Shown: piece by piece, positions 1 to 8,819 of the stretch | How the letters are laid out: every line of letters starts with the position of its first letter | How positions within the stretch are numbered: the first letter of the stretch is position 1 | Assembly: GCA_035761805.1 (NCBI GenBank) | Contig: DASTQL010000205.1 | Coordinates: 1-17,638 of the forward strand | Length of the DNA stretch: 17,638 nt | From: DASTQL01 sp035761805 | Lineage (GTDB): Bacteria > Actinomycetota > Actinomycetes > Jiangellales > Jiangellaceae | Reading direction: 5' to 3' | Made by a program: the position numbers and the translations under genes | Notes under the pieces: generated by a model | Told to the model about the DNA's origin: nothing | What the model saw: only the letters and a program-made list of their open reading frames with translations | The model's database searches: none

Positions 1-835
1 GGTCCTTGATGGTGGGGGCGTAGCGCTCCATGAAGCGCTCGCCGGACTCGTTGCGCAGGATGCCGCCCTCGCCTCGCGCCGCCTCCGAGAGCAGCACCCC
101 CAGCCCGGCGAGCCCCGTGGGGTGGAACTGGAAGAACTCCACGTCCTCCAGCGGGAGGCCCTTGCGCCACACGATCCCCATGCCGTCGCCGGTGAGGGTG
201 TGCGCGTTGGACGTCGTCCGGAAGACCTTGCCGAGGCCACCCGTGGCGAAGATGACGGCTTTGGCGTGGAAGACGTGGATCTCCCCGGTGGCCAGCTCGT
301 AGGCCACCACGCCGGTCGTGATGCCGTCGACCAACACCAGGTCGAGGACGTAGAACTCGTTGAAGAACTCGATCCCGTGCTTGACGCACTGCTGGTAGAG
401 CGTCTGCAGGATCATGTGCCCCGTACGGTCGGCGGCGAAGCATGAGCGGCGGACCGCGGCCTCACCGTGGTTGCGCGTGTGGCCCCCGAACCGCCGCTGG
501 TCGATCCGGCCCTGTGGGGTGCGGTTGAAGGGCAGCCCCATCTTCTCCAGGTCCAGCACGGCGTCGATGGCCTCGCGGCACATCACCTCGGCCGCGTCCT
601 GGTCGACCAGGTAGTCGCCACCCTTCACCGTGTCGAAGGTGTGCCACTCCCAGTTGTCCTCCTCCACGTTGGCCAGCGCCGCGCACATGCCGCCCTGCGC
701 CGCCCCCGTGTGGGACCGGGTCGGGTAGAGCTTGGTGAGCACCGCCGTACGGGTGCGCTTGCCGGCCTCGAGGGCGGCGCGCATCCCTGCGCCGCCGGCC
801 CCGACGATGACGACGTCGTACCGGTGCTGCTCCAT
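1..835 (-). CDS. sdhA: Succinate dehydrogenase flavoprotein subunit, N-terminal part (C-terminus beyond window)
   Basis: Catalytic subunit of respiratory complex II. It oxidises succinate to fumarate and passes electrons through FAD to the iron-sulfur subunit, on the cytoplasmic face of the membrane. About 278 codons are present and the frame runs open off the left edge, against roughly 580-600 aa for the family. Seen: an N-terminal FAD-binding glycine motif VGAGGAG (residues 11-17) and the segment TRSHTGAAQGGM, whose His42 matches the histidine that carries covalent FAD. Further on are substrate-domain stretches such as FNRTPQGRIDQRRFGGHTR and FATGGLGKVF. The ATG at 835 begins MEQHRYDVVIVG, the usual family N-terminus, with a weak GAGG upstream. 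It lies 16 bp after sdhD, so sdhC-sdhD-sdhA form one operon. sdhB is expected next but is outside the window. Confidence 0.96.
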   Translation of the reverse strand, partial: MEQHRYDVVIVGAGGAGMRAALEAGKRTRTAVLTKLYPTRSHTGAAQGGMCAALANVEEDNWEWHTFDTVKGGDYLVDQDAAEVMCREAIDAVLDLEKMGLPFNRTPQGRIDQRRFGGHTRNHGEAAVRRSCFAADRTGHMILQTLYQQCVKHGIEFFNEFYVLDLVLVDGITTGVVAYELATGEIHVFHAKAVIFATGGLGKVFRTTSNAHTLTGDGMGIVWRKGLPLEDVEFFQFHPTGLAGLGVLLSEAARGEGGILRNESGERFMERYAPTIKD

Positions 836-851
836 GTGCTGGCGCCTCGTC

Positions 852-1289
852 TCAGTCGGCCGGGCAGAACTCGTACGTCGAGCCGGCGATGCAGGGGTCG
901 AAGGTGAAGATGGTGAGCGTGCCCAGGAACAGGACGACCACGGTCGCCGTGTAGAGCAGCATCTTCAGCCAGAAGCGCGTCTGGTCGCGCTCGGCGTAGT
1001 CGTTGATGATCGTGCGCAGCCCGTTGGTGCCGTGCAGCTGGGCCAGCCACAGCATGAGCAGGTCCCAGACCTGCCAGAACGGGCTGGACCACTTGCCGGC
1101 CACGAAGGCGAAGTCGATGGCGGCGATGCCGTCGCCGGCCATCAGGTTGACGTACAGGTGGCCGAGCACCAGCACGACGAGCAGGATCCCGGAGACCCGC
1201 ATGAACAGCCAGGCGTACAGCTCGGTGTTGCTGCGGGCGGAGCTGCGCGAGCGCGGGGCGACGACGGACGGGGCCTGGGTGGTGGCCAT
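852..1289 (-). CDS. sdhD: Succinate dehydrogenase hydrophobic membrane anchor subunit
   Basis: Membrane anchor of complex II, helping to bind quinone and haem. The 145-aa product has three predicted membrane helices at about residues 30-50, 68-90 and 106-128. Seen: GHLYVNLM (His44) and QLHGTNGLRTIINDY (His86), the paired histidine and NGLR motifs typical of the actinobacterial anchor; the histidines are candidate haem ligands by family analogy. The frame is open far upstream, but the ATG at 1289 was chosen because it starts 8 bp after sdhC stops and leaves a normal-length anchor of about 145 aa. The C-terminal tail after the last helix is polar and contains Cys133 and Cys142. The assignment to D rather than C rests on gene order and the NGLRTIINDY motif. 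Confidence 0.93.
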   Translation of the reverse strand: MATTQAPSVVAPRSRSSARSNTELYAWLFMRVSGILLVVLVLGHLYVNLMAGDGIAAIDFAFVAGKWSSPFWQVWDLLMLWLAQLHGTNGLRTIINDYAERDQTRFWLKMLLYTATVVVLFLGTLTIFTFDPCIAGSTYEFCPAD

Positions 1290-1297
1290 CGGCTGAC

Positions 1298-1675
1298 TCA
1301 CTCCCCGAAGACGTTGCCGAGGTGACGGATCGTGAAGGGGATCATCAGCAGCACCCACACCACCACGACGGCGTAGAGCATCTGGCGATGCACCCGCGGC
1401 CCGCGCGACCAGAAGTCGACGAGGACCACCCGCAGTCCGTTGAACGCGTGGAACACCACGGCACCGACCAGGCCGATCTCGAGCAGGCCCACGATCGGGT
1501 TCTTGTAGGTCTCCATCACCGTGTCGTACGACTCGGGCGAGACCCGGACGAGAGCGGTGTCGAGGACGTGGGCGAAGAGGAAGAAGAAGATGAGGACGCC
1601 GGTGACCCGATGGGCCACCCACGACCACATCCCCTCCCGGCCGCGGTAGAGCGTGCCGGCGGGCGCTGTGGGCAC
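1298..1675 (-). CDS. sdhC: Succinate dehydrogenase cytochrome b556 subunit
   Basis: Membrane anchor of complex II that binds haem b and forms part of the quinone site. The 125-aa protein starts with WSWVAHRVTGVLIFFFLFAHVLD, the SdhC family signature. It has three predicted helices at about 22-42, 61-86 and 97-117. His36 and His76 (in VFHAFNGLRVVLVDFW) are the likely conserved histidines. The GTG at 1675 is the chosen start because GGAGG lies 5 nt upstream and the N-terminus fits the family. This is the first gene of the minus-strand sdh operon. The gap to sdhD is 8 bp, which implies translational coupling. With sdhA the set resembles the sdhCDAB type of actinobacteria. Confidence 0.94.
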   Translation of the reverse strand: MPTAPAGTLYRGREGMWSWVAHRVTGVLIFFFLFAHVLDTALVRVSPESYDTVMETYKNPIVGLLEIGLVGAVVFHAFNGLRVVLVDFWSRGPRVHRQMLYAVVVVWVLLMIPFTIRHLGNVFGE

Positions 1676-1730
1676 GATGTCCTCCGTCGTGTCGCTTGCC
1701 GGACGGCCCCGTCGCCGCCGGCAGGGACCA

Positions 1731-1736
1731 GGCTAC
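1731..1736 (-). promoter_or_regulatory. Candidate -10 element for the sdh operon
   Basis: On the minus strand this reads TAGCCT, which fits the actinobacterial housekeeping -10 form TAnnnT. It would give a start near 1724 and a leader of about 50 nt before the sdhC GTG. No convincing -35 hexamer is seen at 17-18 nt, so the promoter may need an activator or the call may be wrong. Confidence 0.35.
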
Positions 1737-1800
1737 CGACGGTGGGCCTCACCGCTCCTGCCGGGAATCTCACACTCCCGTGGGCGCCGCGCCTCCGGTA

Positions 1801-1816
1801 CGTGAGGTGCGTCACC
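1801..1816. promoter_or_regulatory. CRP/GlxR-like inverted site between sdhC and fgd
   Basis: The sequence CGTGAGGTGCGTCACC holds the half-sites GTGA and TCAC separated by six bases, the core of the TGTGA-N6-TCACA consensus of CRP-family regulators. Its centre lies about 84 bp upstream of the proposed sdh start point and about 127 bp upstream of the fgd ATG. CRP-family control of sdh operons is known in corynebacteria (GlxR). That this site is bound is inference. Confidence 0.35.
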
Positions 1817-1852
1817 CGACAGGCCGGGGCTGGAGGCAACCCCTGCCATGGC

Positions 1853-1866
1853 CCCGCGGCCGCGGG
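1853..1866. repeat. 14-bp perfect palindrome in the fgd upstream region
   Basis: CCCGCGGCCGCGGG equals its own reverse complement. It lies 70-83 bp upstream of the fgd start. A little further on (1885-1904) is a tandem pair of near-identical 10-mers, GCGACTCCCC and GCGACTCCCT, and a 5-bp stem CCCCG/CGGGG (1891-1895 with 1906-1910). These could be an operator and leader structure. GC-only palindromes arise fairly easily in such DNA, so the functional call is weak. Confidence 0.3.
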
Positions 1867-1935
1867 TGTGGTCGGCTAGGCGCGGCGACTCCCCGCGACT
1901 CCCTTCGGGGCTCCTGCGACGAGAGGTCGGCGCGC

Positions 1936-2934
1936 ATGCGGATCGGCTACAAGGCCTCGGCCGAGCAGTTCACGCCCCGCGAGCTCGTCGAGCTCGCGGT
2001 CCGGGCCGAGGAGCGCGGCCTCGACAGCGTGCTGGTCAGCGACCACTACCAGCCCTGGCGACACCGGGGCGGGCACGCGCCCTTCTCGCTCGGCGTGCTG
2101 GCCGCGGCCGGCGAGCGCACCACCCGCATCGGATTGGGCACCAGCGTGCTCACTCCGACGTTCCGCTACCACCCCGCGGTGGTCGCCCAGGCGGTCGCGA
2201 CGATCGCCTGCCTGCACCCCGGGCGGTTCGTCCTCGGCGTCGGGACCGGCGAGGCGATGAACGAGGTCGCGCCGACCGGTGCCGCCTGGCCCGGCTTCGC
2301 CGAGCGCTTCGACCGGCTGCGCGAGGCCGTCGACCTGATGCGCGCGCTCTGGGCAGAGGAGCGGGTCAGCTTCGAGGGCACCTACTACCGGACCGTCGAC
2401 GCCACCATCTACGACCGGCCGGACCAGCCCGTGCCCGTCTACGTGGCCGCGGGTGGCCCGAAGGTCGCCCGGTACGCCGGCGAGGCGGGCGACGGCTTCA
2501 TCTGCACGAGCGGCAAGGGTCTGGAGCTCTACCGCGACTCGCTGCTCCCGGCCGTGGCCGAGGGCCTCGCCGGTCGCGACCCGGCGCCGCGCCGCTTCGG
2601 TCGCACCATCGAGCTCAAGCTGTCCTTCGACACCGATCCCGAACGGGCGCTCCAGGACACCCGCTTCTGGGCGCCGCTCTCGCTGACGCCCGAGCAGAAG
2701 CACGGGCTGACCGACCCGACCGCCATCGAGTCGGCCGCGGACGAGCTGCCCATCGAGCAGGTCGCCCGCCGCTGGGTGGTCTCGACCGACCCCGACGAGG
2801 TGGCCGAGCTCGTCCGTCCGTACGCCGAGCTCGGCTTCGACCATCTCGTGCTGCACGGGCCGGGCCACGACCAGGCCCGCTACCTCGACCTCGTCGCCGA
2901 GCACGTGGCGCCCCGGCTGCGGGACCTCGGATGA
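1936..2934 (+). CDS. fgd: F420-dependent glucose-6-phosphate dehydrogenase
   Basis: Oxidises glucose-6-phosphate to 6-phosphogluconolactone while reducing coenzyme F420 to F420H2 in the cytosol. The 332-aa protein has a luciferase-like TIM-barrel fold and closely follows mycobacterial Fgd1 as I recall it (about 336 aa), beginning MRIGYKASAEQF. The active-site set of Fgd1 appears complete after a small offset: His37 and Trp41 (SDHYQPW), Glu106 (GTGEAMNE), and the phosphate-binding Lys194 (TSGKGLELY), Lys255 (EQKHGLTD) and Arg279 (ARRWVVSTDPDE). The phosphate-binding trio separates true Fgd from other F420-dependent luciferase-like oxidoreductases. The ATG at 1936 was chosen over a far longer open frame because it gives the family N-terminus and has GAGAGG upstream. 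Its stop overlaps the fbiC start by 4 bp. Confidence 0.95.
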   Translation: MRIGYKASAEQFTPRELVELAVRAEERGLDSVLVSDHYQPWRHRGGHAPFSLGVLAAAGERTTRIGLGTSVLTPTFRYHPAVVAQAVATIACLHPGRFVLGVGTGEAMNEVAPTGAAWPGFAERFDRLREAVDLMRALWAEERVSFEGTYYRTVDATIYDRPDQPVPVYVAAGGPKVARYAGEAGDGFICTSGKGLELYRDSLLPAVAEGLAGRDPAPRRFGRTIELKLSFDTDPERALQDTRFWAPLSLTPEQKHGLTDPTAIESAADELPIEQVARRWVVSTDPDEVAELVRPYAELGFDHLVLHGPGHDQARYLDLVAEHVAPRLRDLG

Positions 2935-5327
2935 GCCCGGCCCGCCCTCGGCCGCAGGCGGTCCACCTGCTGCAGACGCCCTTGGTCGACGTCGCCGCCG
3001 CGGCCCGCGAGGTGAGGGACGCGGCGTGGGGGACCAGGGTCACCTACTCGCCCAAGGTCTTCCTCCCGCTCACCACCCTGTGCCGGGACCGCTGCGGATA
3101 CTGCACGTTCGCCGAGTCGCCGGCCCGGGCCCGGGCGCCCTACCTCTCCCCGGAACACGTCCTGGAGACCGCGCTGGCCGGCGCCCGCGCCGGCTGCCAC
3201 GAGGCGCTCTTCACCCTGGGCGAGGAGCCTGAGGAGCGCTACCCCGAGGCCCGGGAGTGGCTGGCCGCCCACGGGTACGGCTCGACGGTCGACTACCTCG
3301 TGGCGATGTGCCGGCTCGTGCTCGACGAGACGGGGCTCCTGCCCCACGCGAACGCCGGTGCCCTGGACGCCGACGACCTGGCCCGGCTCCGTGAGGTGGC
3401 GCCGAGCCAGGGCATGATGATCGAGACCCTGGTCCCCGACCTGCCGGCGCACCGGGGGGCACCGGACAAGGCTCCCGCCCGCCGGCTCGCGACGCTCGAC
3501 GCCGCGGGTCGTCTCGACATCCCGTTCACCACCGGGATCCTCGTGGGCATCGGCGAGTCACCGGCCGACCGGCTCGCCGCCCTGGAGGCCATCGCCGAGG
3601 CTCACCGCCGCCACGGGCATGTGCAGGAGGTCATCGTCCAGAACTTCCTGCCCAAGCCGGGGACGGCGATGCGCTCGTCGCCTCCCTGCCCGCTGGAGGA
3701 CCACCTGCAGGCCGTGGCGCTGGCCCGGCTGGTCCTGCCGCCGGACGTACACGTGCAGGCCCCGCCGAACCTCTCCGACGACTTCGGCGCCCTGCTCGAC
3801 GCCGGGATCGACGACTGGGGCGGGGTCTCGCCGGTCACCGCCGACCACGTCAACCCCGAGCGCCCCTGGCCGGCGCTCGATCGGCTGCGCCAGGTGACCG
3901 AGGCCCGCGGTCTCGTGCTCGCCCCGCGGCTGACCGCCCATCCCTCGTACGTCCTGGAGCCCGGGCGGTGGCTGGACCCCGCCCTGCACTTCGCGGTCCT
4001 GGACCGGTCGGACGCCGAGGGACTGGCCCGCGACGACCCGGGGGTGGTGCTGCCGGAGCGCTACGCCGACGCCGTCAACGTGGGCACGGGTGCCGAGGTG
4101 GTCCTGGACGGCCGCCGGTCGACCGCCTGGTACTCCGGTGCGGACGCCAGCCCGCCCGACCTGCTCCCCATGGCGGCACGCGCGGGCGGCCGGGTCCGCG
4201 AGGCGCTCGACGGCGTCCGGGCCGGCCAGGAGCCCGGGGAGGCGGAGATCGTCGTGCTCCTCGGCGCCCGGGGTCCCGAGGTCGGCGCCGTGGCCGAGCT
4301 GGCCGACGCGCTCCGTCGCGATGCGGTCGGAGACACCGTCACGTACGTACGGAACCGCAACATCAACTACACCAACGTGTGCACGTACCGCTGCCGGTTC
4401 TGCGGCTTCTCCAAGGGACCGCTGTCGCTCAACCTGCGCGGCCGGCCGTACCTCCTGACGCTCGACGACATCGTGGAGCGCGTGCGCGAGGCGTGGGCCC
4501 TGGGCGCCACCGAGGTGTGCCTGCAGGGCGGCATCCACCCGGACTTCGACGGCGACTACTACGTGGACGTGTGCCGGGCGGTGGCCCTGGCCGTGCCGGG
4601 CATCCACGTGCACGGCTTCACGGCGCTCGAGGTGACGGAGGGTGCCCGCCGGCTCGGTGAGCCGCTGCGCGACTACCTGCTCCGGCTCCGTGCGGCCGGC
4701 CTGCGCTCACTGCCGGGGACGGCGGCCGAGATCCTCGACGACGACATCCGCGCGGTGATCTGCCCGGACAAGATCACGACAGACGAGTGGCTGGAGTGCC
4801 ACCGGGTGGCCCACTCGGTGGGGCTGCGCAGCAACGTCACGATGATGTTCGGCACGGTGGAGCGGCCGGTGCACCAGGCGCGGCACCTGCTGCGGACCCT
4901 CGCCCTGCAGCGCGAGACCGGAGGCTTCACCGAGTTCGTCGGGCTCCCCTTCGTGCACATGGCGGCGCCCATCTACCTCAAGCGCGGCAGCAGGCGGGGG
5001 CCGACCTGGCGCGAGGTCGTCCTCCTGCACGCCGTCGCGCGCATCGTCTACCGCGGCGCGATCGACCACGTCCAGGCGTCCTGGGTCAAGCTCGGCACGG
5101 CCGGGCTGCACCAGCTGCTCGCGGCCGGCGTCGACGACCTCGGCGGCACGTTGATGGAGGAGAACATCAGCCGGGCCGCCGGCGCCTCGCACGGCCAGCT
5201 CCTCGACGAGCTCGAGCTGGCCGCGGTGGTCGAGGCCGCCGGCCGTACCCTCCGCCGCCGCACCACCCTGTACGGCACCCCTTCGCACGAGTCCGAGGCG
5301 GTGCGCGCCGGCGGGGTCAGCGGGTGA
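2931..5327 (+). CDS. fbiC: Bifunctional FO synthase (CofG-CofH fusion)
   Basis: Makes 7,8-didemethyl-8-hydroxy-5-deazariboflavin (FO), the chromophore of F420, from tyrosine and 5-amino-6-ribitylaminouracil. The 798-aa protein carries two radical-SAM halves. The N-terminal CofG-like half has its cluster motif C-x3-C-x2-C at Cys51, Cys55 and Cys58 (LCRDRCGYCTF). The C-terminal CofH-like half has the same motif at Cys484, Cys488 and Cys491 (VCTYRCRFCGF). Other family marks include GILVGIGE, LQGGIHPDFDGDYY, PGTAAEILDD and GGTLMEENISRAAGA. The length fits actinobacterial FbiC. The ATG at 2931 overlaps the fgd stop as ATGA, so translation is probably coupled. The 3' end overlaps the convergent acyl-CoA-binding gene by 11 bp. 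Confidence 0.97.
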   Translation: MSPARPRPQAVHLLQTPLVDVAAAAREVRDAAWGTRVTYSPKVFLPLTTLCRDRCGYCTFAESPARARAPYLSPEHVLETALAGARAGCHEALFTLGEEPEERYPEAREWLAAHGYGSTVDYLVAMCRLVLDETGLLPHANAGALDADDLARLREVAPSQGMMIETLVPDLPAHRGAPDKAPARRLATLDAAGRLDIPFTTGILVGIGESPADRLAALEAIAEAHRRHGHVQEVIVQNFLPKPGTAMRSSPPCPLEDHLQAVALARLVLPPDVHVQAPPNLSDDFGALLDAGIDDWGGVSPVTADHVNPERPWPALDRLRQVTEARGLVLAPRLTAHPSYVLEPGRWLDPALHFAVLDRSDAEGLARDDPGVVLPERYADAVNVGTGAEVVLDGRRSTAWYSGADASPPDLLPMAARAGGRVREALDGVRAGQEPGEAEIVVLLGARGPEVGAVAELADALRRDAVGDTVTYVRNRNINYTNVCTYRCRFCGFSKGPLSLNLRGRPYLLTLDDIVERVREAWALGATEVCLQGGIHPDFDGDYYVDVCRAVALAVPGIHVHGFTALEVTEGARRLGEPLRDYLLRLRAAGLRSLPGTAAEILDDDIRAVICPDKITTDEWLECHRVAHSVGLRSNVTMMFGTVERPVHQARHLLRTLALQRETGGFTEFVGLPFVHMAAPIYLKRGSRRGPTWREVVLLHAVARIVYRGAIDHVQASWVKLGTAGLHQLLAAGVDDLGGTLMEENISRAAGASHGQLLDELELAAVVEAAGRTLRRRTTLYGTPSHESEAVRAGGVSG

Positions 5328-5577
5328 GCCCGCGGGCCAGCTCCACGTACTGCTGCTTGGCCTCGTCGGTGGTCGTGCCGGACACCGATGCCCAGGCGTC
5401 GTGCTTCGCCCGACCAACCGGGTTGGTGAAGCCCGGGCGCTTGCCCTGCACGTCCCCTGCGGTCGCCTGCTTGTAGAGGGCGTAGAGGCGCAGCTTCGTC
5501 TCGTTCCCCGGGTCTGCCGTCAGCGCGGAGACCGCTGCCACGGCCCGGTCGAAGTCGGCGTCGATGTCGTCGGCCAC
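5317..5577 (-). CDS. Acyl-CoA-binding protein (ACBP family)
   Basis: Small cytosolic carrier of medium- and long-chain acyl-CoA esters. At 86 aa it is a complete single-domain ACBP with the four-helix-bundle signature. Residues known to hold the ligand in eukaryotic ACBP have counterparts: Tyr32, Tyr35 and Lys36 in YALYKQATAGDV, Lys58 in GRAKHDAW, and Tyr77 in QQYVEL. The RPGF segment (residues 47-50) is also typical. The start is GTG at 5577. There is no Shine-Dalgarno sequence, but a -10-like hexamer ends 6 nt upstream, so the transcript may be leaderless. The gene converges on fbiC (11-bp overlap) and diverges from the mutase gene, whose substrates are acyl-CoAs. ACBPs are found in only some bacteria, which makes the complete site notable. 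Confidence 0.92.
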   Translation of the reverse strand: MADDIDADFDRAVAAVSALTADPGNETKLRLYALYKQATAGDVQGKRPGFTNPVGRAKHDAWASVSGTTTDEAKQQYVELARGLTR

Positions 5578-5583
5578 GCGGCA

Positions 5584-5610
5584 ACGCTACTCGGCTGTGG
5601 AGATTGTCAC
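5584..5610 (-). promoter_or_regulatory. Candidate leaderless promoter for the acyl-CoA-binding protein
   Basis: On the minus strand GTGACA (5610-5605) matches the -35 TTGACA at five of six positions. It is followed after 15 nt by TAGCGT (5589-5584), which fits TAnnnT. Only six bases separate the hexamer from the GTG start codon, so transcription would begin at or next to that codon. The 15-nt spacer is short for a housekeeping promoter. Confidence 0.45.
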
Positions 5611-5634
5611 GGCCGCAGCGGGCCGCGGGCTGGC

Positions 5635-5640
5635 TACCGT
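5635..5640 (+). promoter_or_regulatory. Candidate -10 element for the mutase gene
   Basis: TACCGT fits TAnnnT and would give a leader of about 30 nt that includes GCGAGG, a weak ribosome site 8 nt before the ATG. No good -35 hexamer is visible at standard spacing. The element lies in the 100-bp divergent region shared with the acyl-CoA-binding gene. Confidence 0.35.
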
Positions 5641-5677
5641 GGGGCGAGCGTCCCACCGACCTCCGCGAGGTGCCGTG

Positions 5678-7255
<1,578 letters not shown>

Positions 7256-7320
7256 GGAGCAGGTGAGTTTCCCGACCCGCCCACGGCCGCCGAGGCCGGG
7301 CTGTCACAATGAAGGTCATC

Positions 7321-8550
7321 GTGACCGCGACCCCGGGCTTCATCGCGCCCCCGACCGACCTGCTCGCCGAAGTCGAGCGCCTCGTCAAGGCGATCGACGA
7401 CGAGCTCGTCGCCATCCGACGAGACCTGCACGCGCACCCCGAGCTGGGGCGCGCGGAGGTGCGGACGACCCGGGTGGTGCGCGACCGGCTCGAGTCCACC
7501 GGCCTGCGCCCGTCGGTGCTGCCGACCGGGACCGGGCTGCTCTGCGACATCCCGCCCTCCACGGCGACGGCGACCCCTGTCCCGCCGGTCATCGCGCTGC
7601 GCGCCGACATCGACGCCCTGAGCGTCATGGACGTCAAGGACGTGCCCTACCGATCCACCGTCCCCGGCGTGTGCCACGCCTGCGGGCACGACGTCCACAC
7701 CGCCGTGGTCCTCGGCGCCGGGCTCGTGCTCGCCGAGCTCTCCGCCCGTGGAGAGCTGCCGGTCCCGGTCCGGCTGGTGTTCCAGCCGGCCGAGGAGGCC
7801 ATGCCCGGCGGCTCGCACGACGTGATCCAGGCAGGCGGCCTGGAGGGGGTCGGACGCATCCTGTGCGTCCACTGCGACCCCCGGCTCGACGCGGGCATGG
7901 TCGGCCTGCGCGAGGGGCCCATCACCTCGGCGTGCGACCGCCTGGTCGTGTCGCTGACCGGCCGGGGCGGCCACACCGCCCGCCCGCACCTGACCGACGA
8001 CCTGGTCTACGCCCTGGGCATCCTGGTCACCGAGCTGCCGGCCGCCCTCACGCGACGACTGGATCCGCGGGCCGGCGTGAGCCTGGTCTGGGGCCGCGTC
8101 GGTGCCGGCCACGCCGCCAACGCCATCCCGGCCCGCGGCGAGGCCGAGGGCACGATCCGGATGCTCGACACCGGCGCCTGGATCGACACCCCCGACCTCG
8201 TGCAGGACCTGGTCCGCGAGGTCGTCGCCCCGTACGGCGTCGGGAACGAGGTCCAGGTCCACCGCGGCGTCCCGCCGGTGGTCAACGACCCCGAGAGCAC
8301 CGAGCTGCTCCGGGTGGCCGCCGAGGCCGCCCTCGGCCAGGACGCGGTCACCACGACCGACCAGAGCCTCGGGGCCGAGGACTTCGCGTGGTACCTCGAC
8401 ACGGTCCCCGGTGCGCTGGCCCGCCTGGGCGTGCGCCGACCGGGTGACACCCGGGTGCGCGACCTCCACCAGGGCGACTTCGACCCGGACGAGCGGGCCA
8501 TCTCGGTCGGCGCCCGCCTGCTGGTCGGCGCCGTCCTCGCGCTCTCCTGA
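7321..8550 (+). CDS. M20-family metal-dependent amidohydrolase
   Basis: Predicted to cleave an amide bond in an N-acyl amino acid or related conjugate (hippurate / indole-acetyl-amino-acid hydrolase family); the substrate is not evident. Seen: RRDLHAHPELG near the N-terminus, ALRADIDAL, the metal-binding HACGHDVHT, FQPAEEAMPGGSHD with the catalytic glutamate pair, the dimerisation-domain motif GRGGHTARP, and the late metal ligand region GAEDFAWYLD. The catalytic set looks complete and the size (about 409 aa) is normal. GTG at 7321 was preferred because GAAGG lies 5 nt upstream. An ATG at 7309 adds four residues but has no ribosome site at a useful distance. It lies 65 bp after the mutase gene and could be co-transcribed with it, though no shared pathway is obvious. 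Confidence 0.88.
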   Translation: MTATPGFIAPPTDLLAEVERLVKAIDDELVAIRRDLHAHPELGRAEVRTTRVVRDRLESTGLRPSVLPTGTGLLCDIPPSTATATPVPPVIALRADIDALSVMDVKDVPYRSTVPGVCHACGHDVHTAVVLGAGLVLAELSARGELPVPVRLVFQPAEEAMPGGSHDVIQAGGLEGVGRILCVHCDPRLDAGMVGLREGPITSACDRLVVSLTGRGGHTARPHLTDDLVYALGILVTELPAALTRRLDPRAGVSLVWGRVGAGHAANAIPARGEAEGTIRMLDTGAWIDTPDLVQDLVREVVAPYGVGNEVQVHRGVPPVVNDPESTELLRVAAEAALGQDAVTTTDQSLGAEDFAWYLDTVPGALARLGVRRPGDTRVRDLHQGDFDPDERAISVGARLLVGAVLALS

Positions 8551-8553
8551 GCG

Positions 8554-8574
8554 ATCGGCCGCCCGCGGCCCGAT
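8554..8574 (+). terminator. Candidate terminator hairpin after the amidohydrolase
   Basis: ATCGGCCGC (8554-8562) pairs with GCGGCCCGAT (8565-8574) with one bulged base, four bases after the stop codon. The loop is tight, so the top pairs would open. There is no T-run after it, as is common for hairpins at gene ends in high-GC actinobacteria; termination is inferred. Confidence 0.4.
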
Positions 8575-8604
8575 TGACCACGTTCACCATGCCCGTGGGG
8601 GCAT

Positions 8605-8646
8605 CACCAGGCGCCCAGGCCTCGTGAAGGCCCCAGCAGCCTGGTG
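8605..8646. repeat. Nested inverted repeats (possible RNA structure)
   Basis: CACCAGG (8605-8611) pairs with CCTGGTG (8640-8646). Inside it GGCCT (8618-8622) pairs with AGGCC (8628-8632) around a CGTGA loop. A separate ATGCCC/GGGCAT hairpin sits just upstream at 8589-8604. Possible read-through control, or part of a leader if transcription of the operon starts upstream. No known riboswitch class was recognised. Confidence 0.4.
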
Positions 8647-8813
8647 GTGGCGGGCGACACCTTGCATCGGCGCACCCTTCTTCGCGGCTCGGCCGCCCGA
8701 TGGCGTCACGCCGAGTGGCGGGACCGTCACGGGCGCGGTGCTGGCACCTCTCGACAAGGTCACAGGATCGTCTCGGGCGCGACGCAGGCGGGTGCGCGGG
8801 GCCGTGCCGTCTG

Positions 8814-8819
8814 TAGTCT
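8814..8819 (+). promoter_or_regulatory. Candidate -10 element of the nucleoside transport operon
   Basis: TAGTCT fits TAnnnT and would give a leader of roughly 30 nt ending in the strong ribosome site GAGGAGG. It is flanked by short inverted arms CCGTC (8807-8811) and GACGG (8823-8827), which could be a repressor site over the promoter. No clear -35 hexamer is seen. Confidence 0.4.

Noticed and set aside
1848..2930. In-frame upstream extension of fbiC through the fgd gene
   Set aside because: The upstream part is an Arg-rich shadow of fgd. FbiC homology and length start at the ATG at 2931.
5578..5677. Cobalamin riboswitch in front of the B12-dependent mutase
   Set aside because: The divergent gap is only 100 bp and shows no B12-box-like sequence, too short for a full cobalamin riboswitch.
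7256..7320. Possible leaderless promoter CACAAT (7305-7310) for the amidohydrolase
   Set aside because: Spacing to the GTG is 10 nt, not the 6-7 nt of a leaderless start, the match is poor, and GAAGG offers a normal ribosome site.
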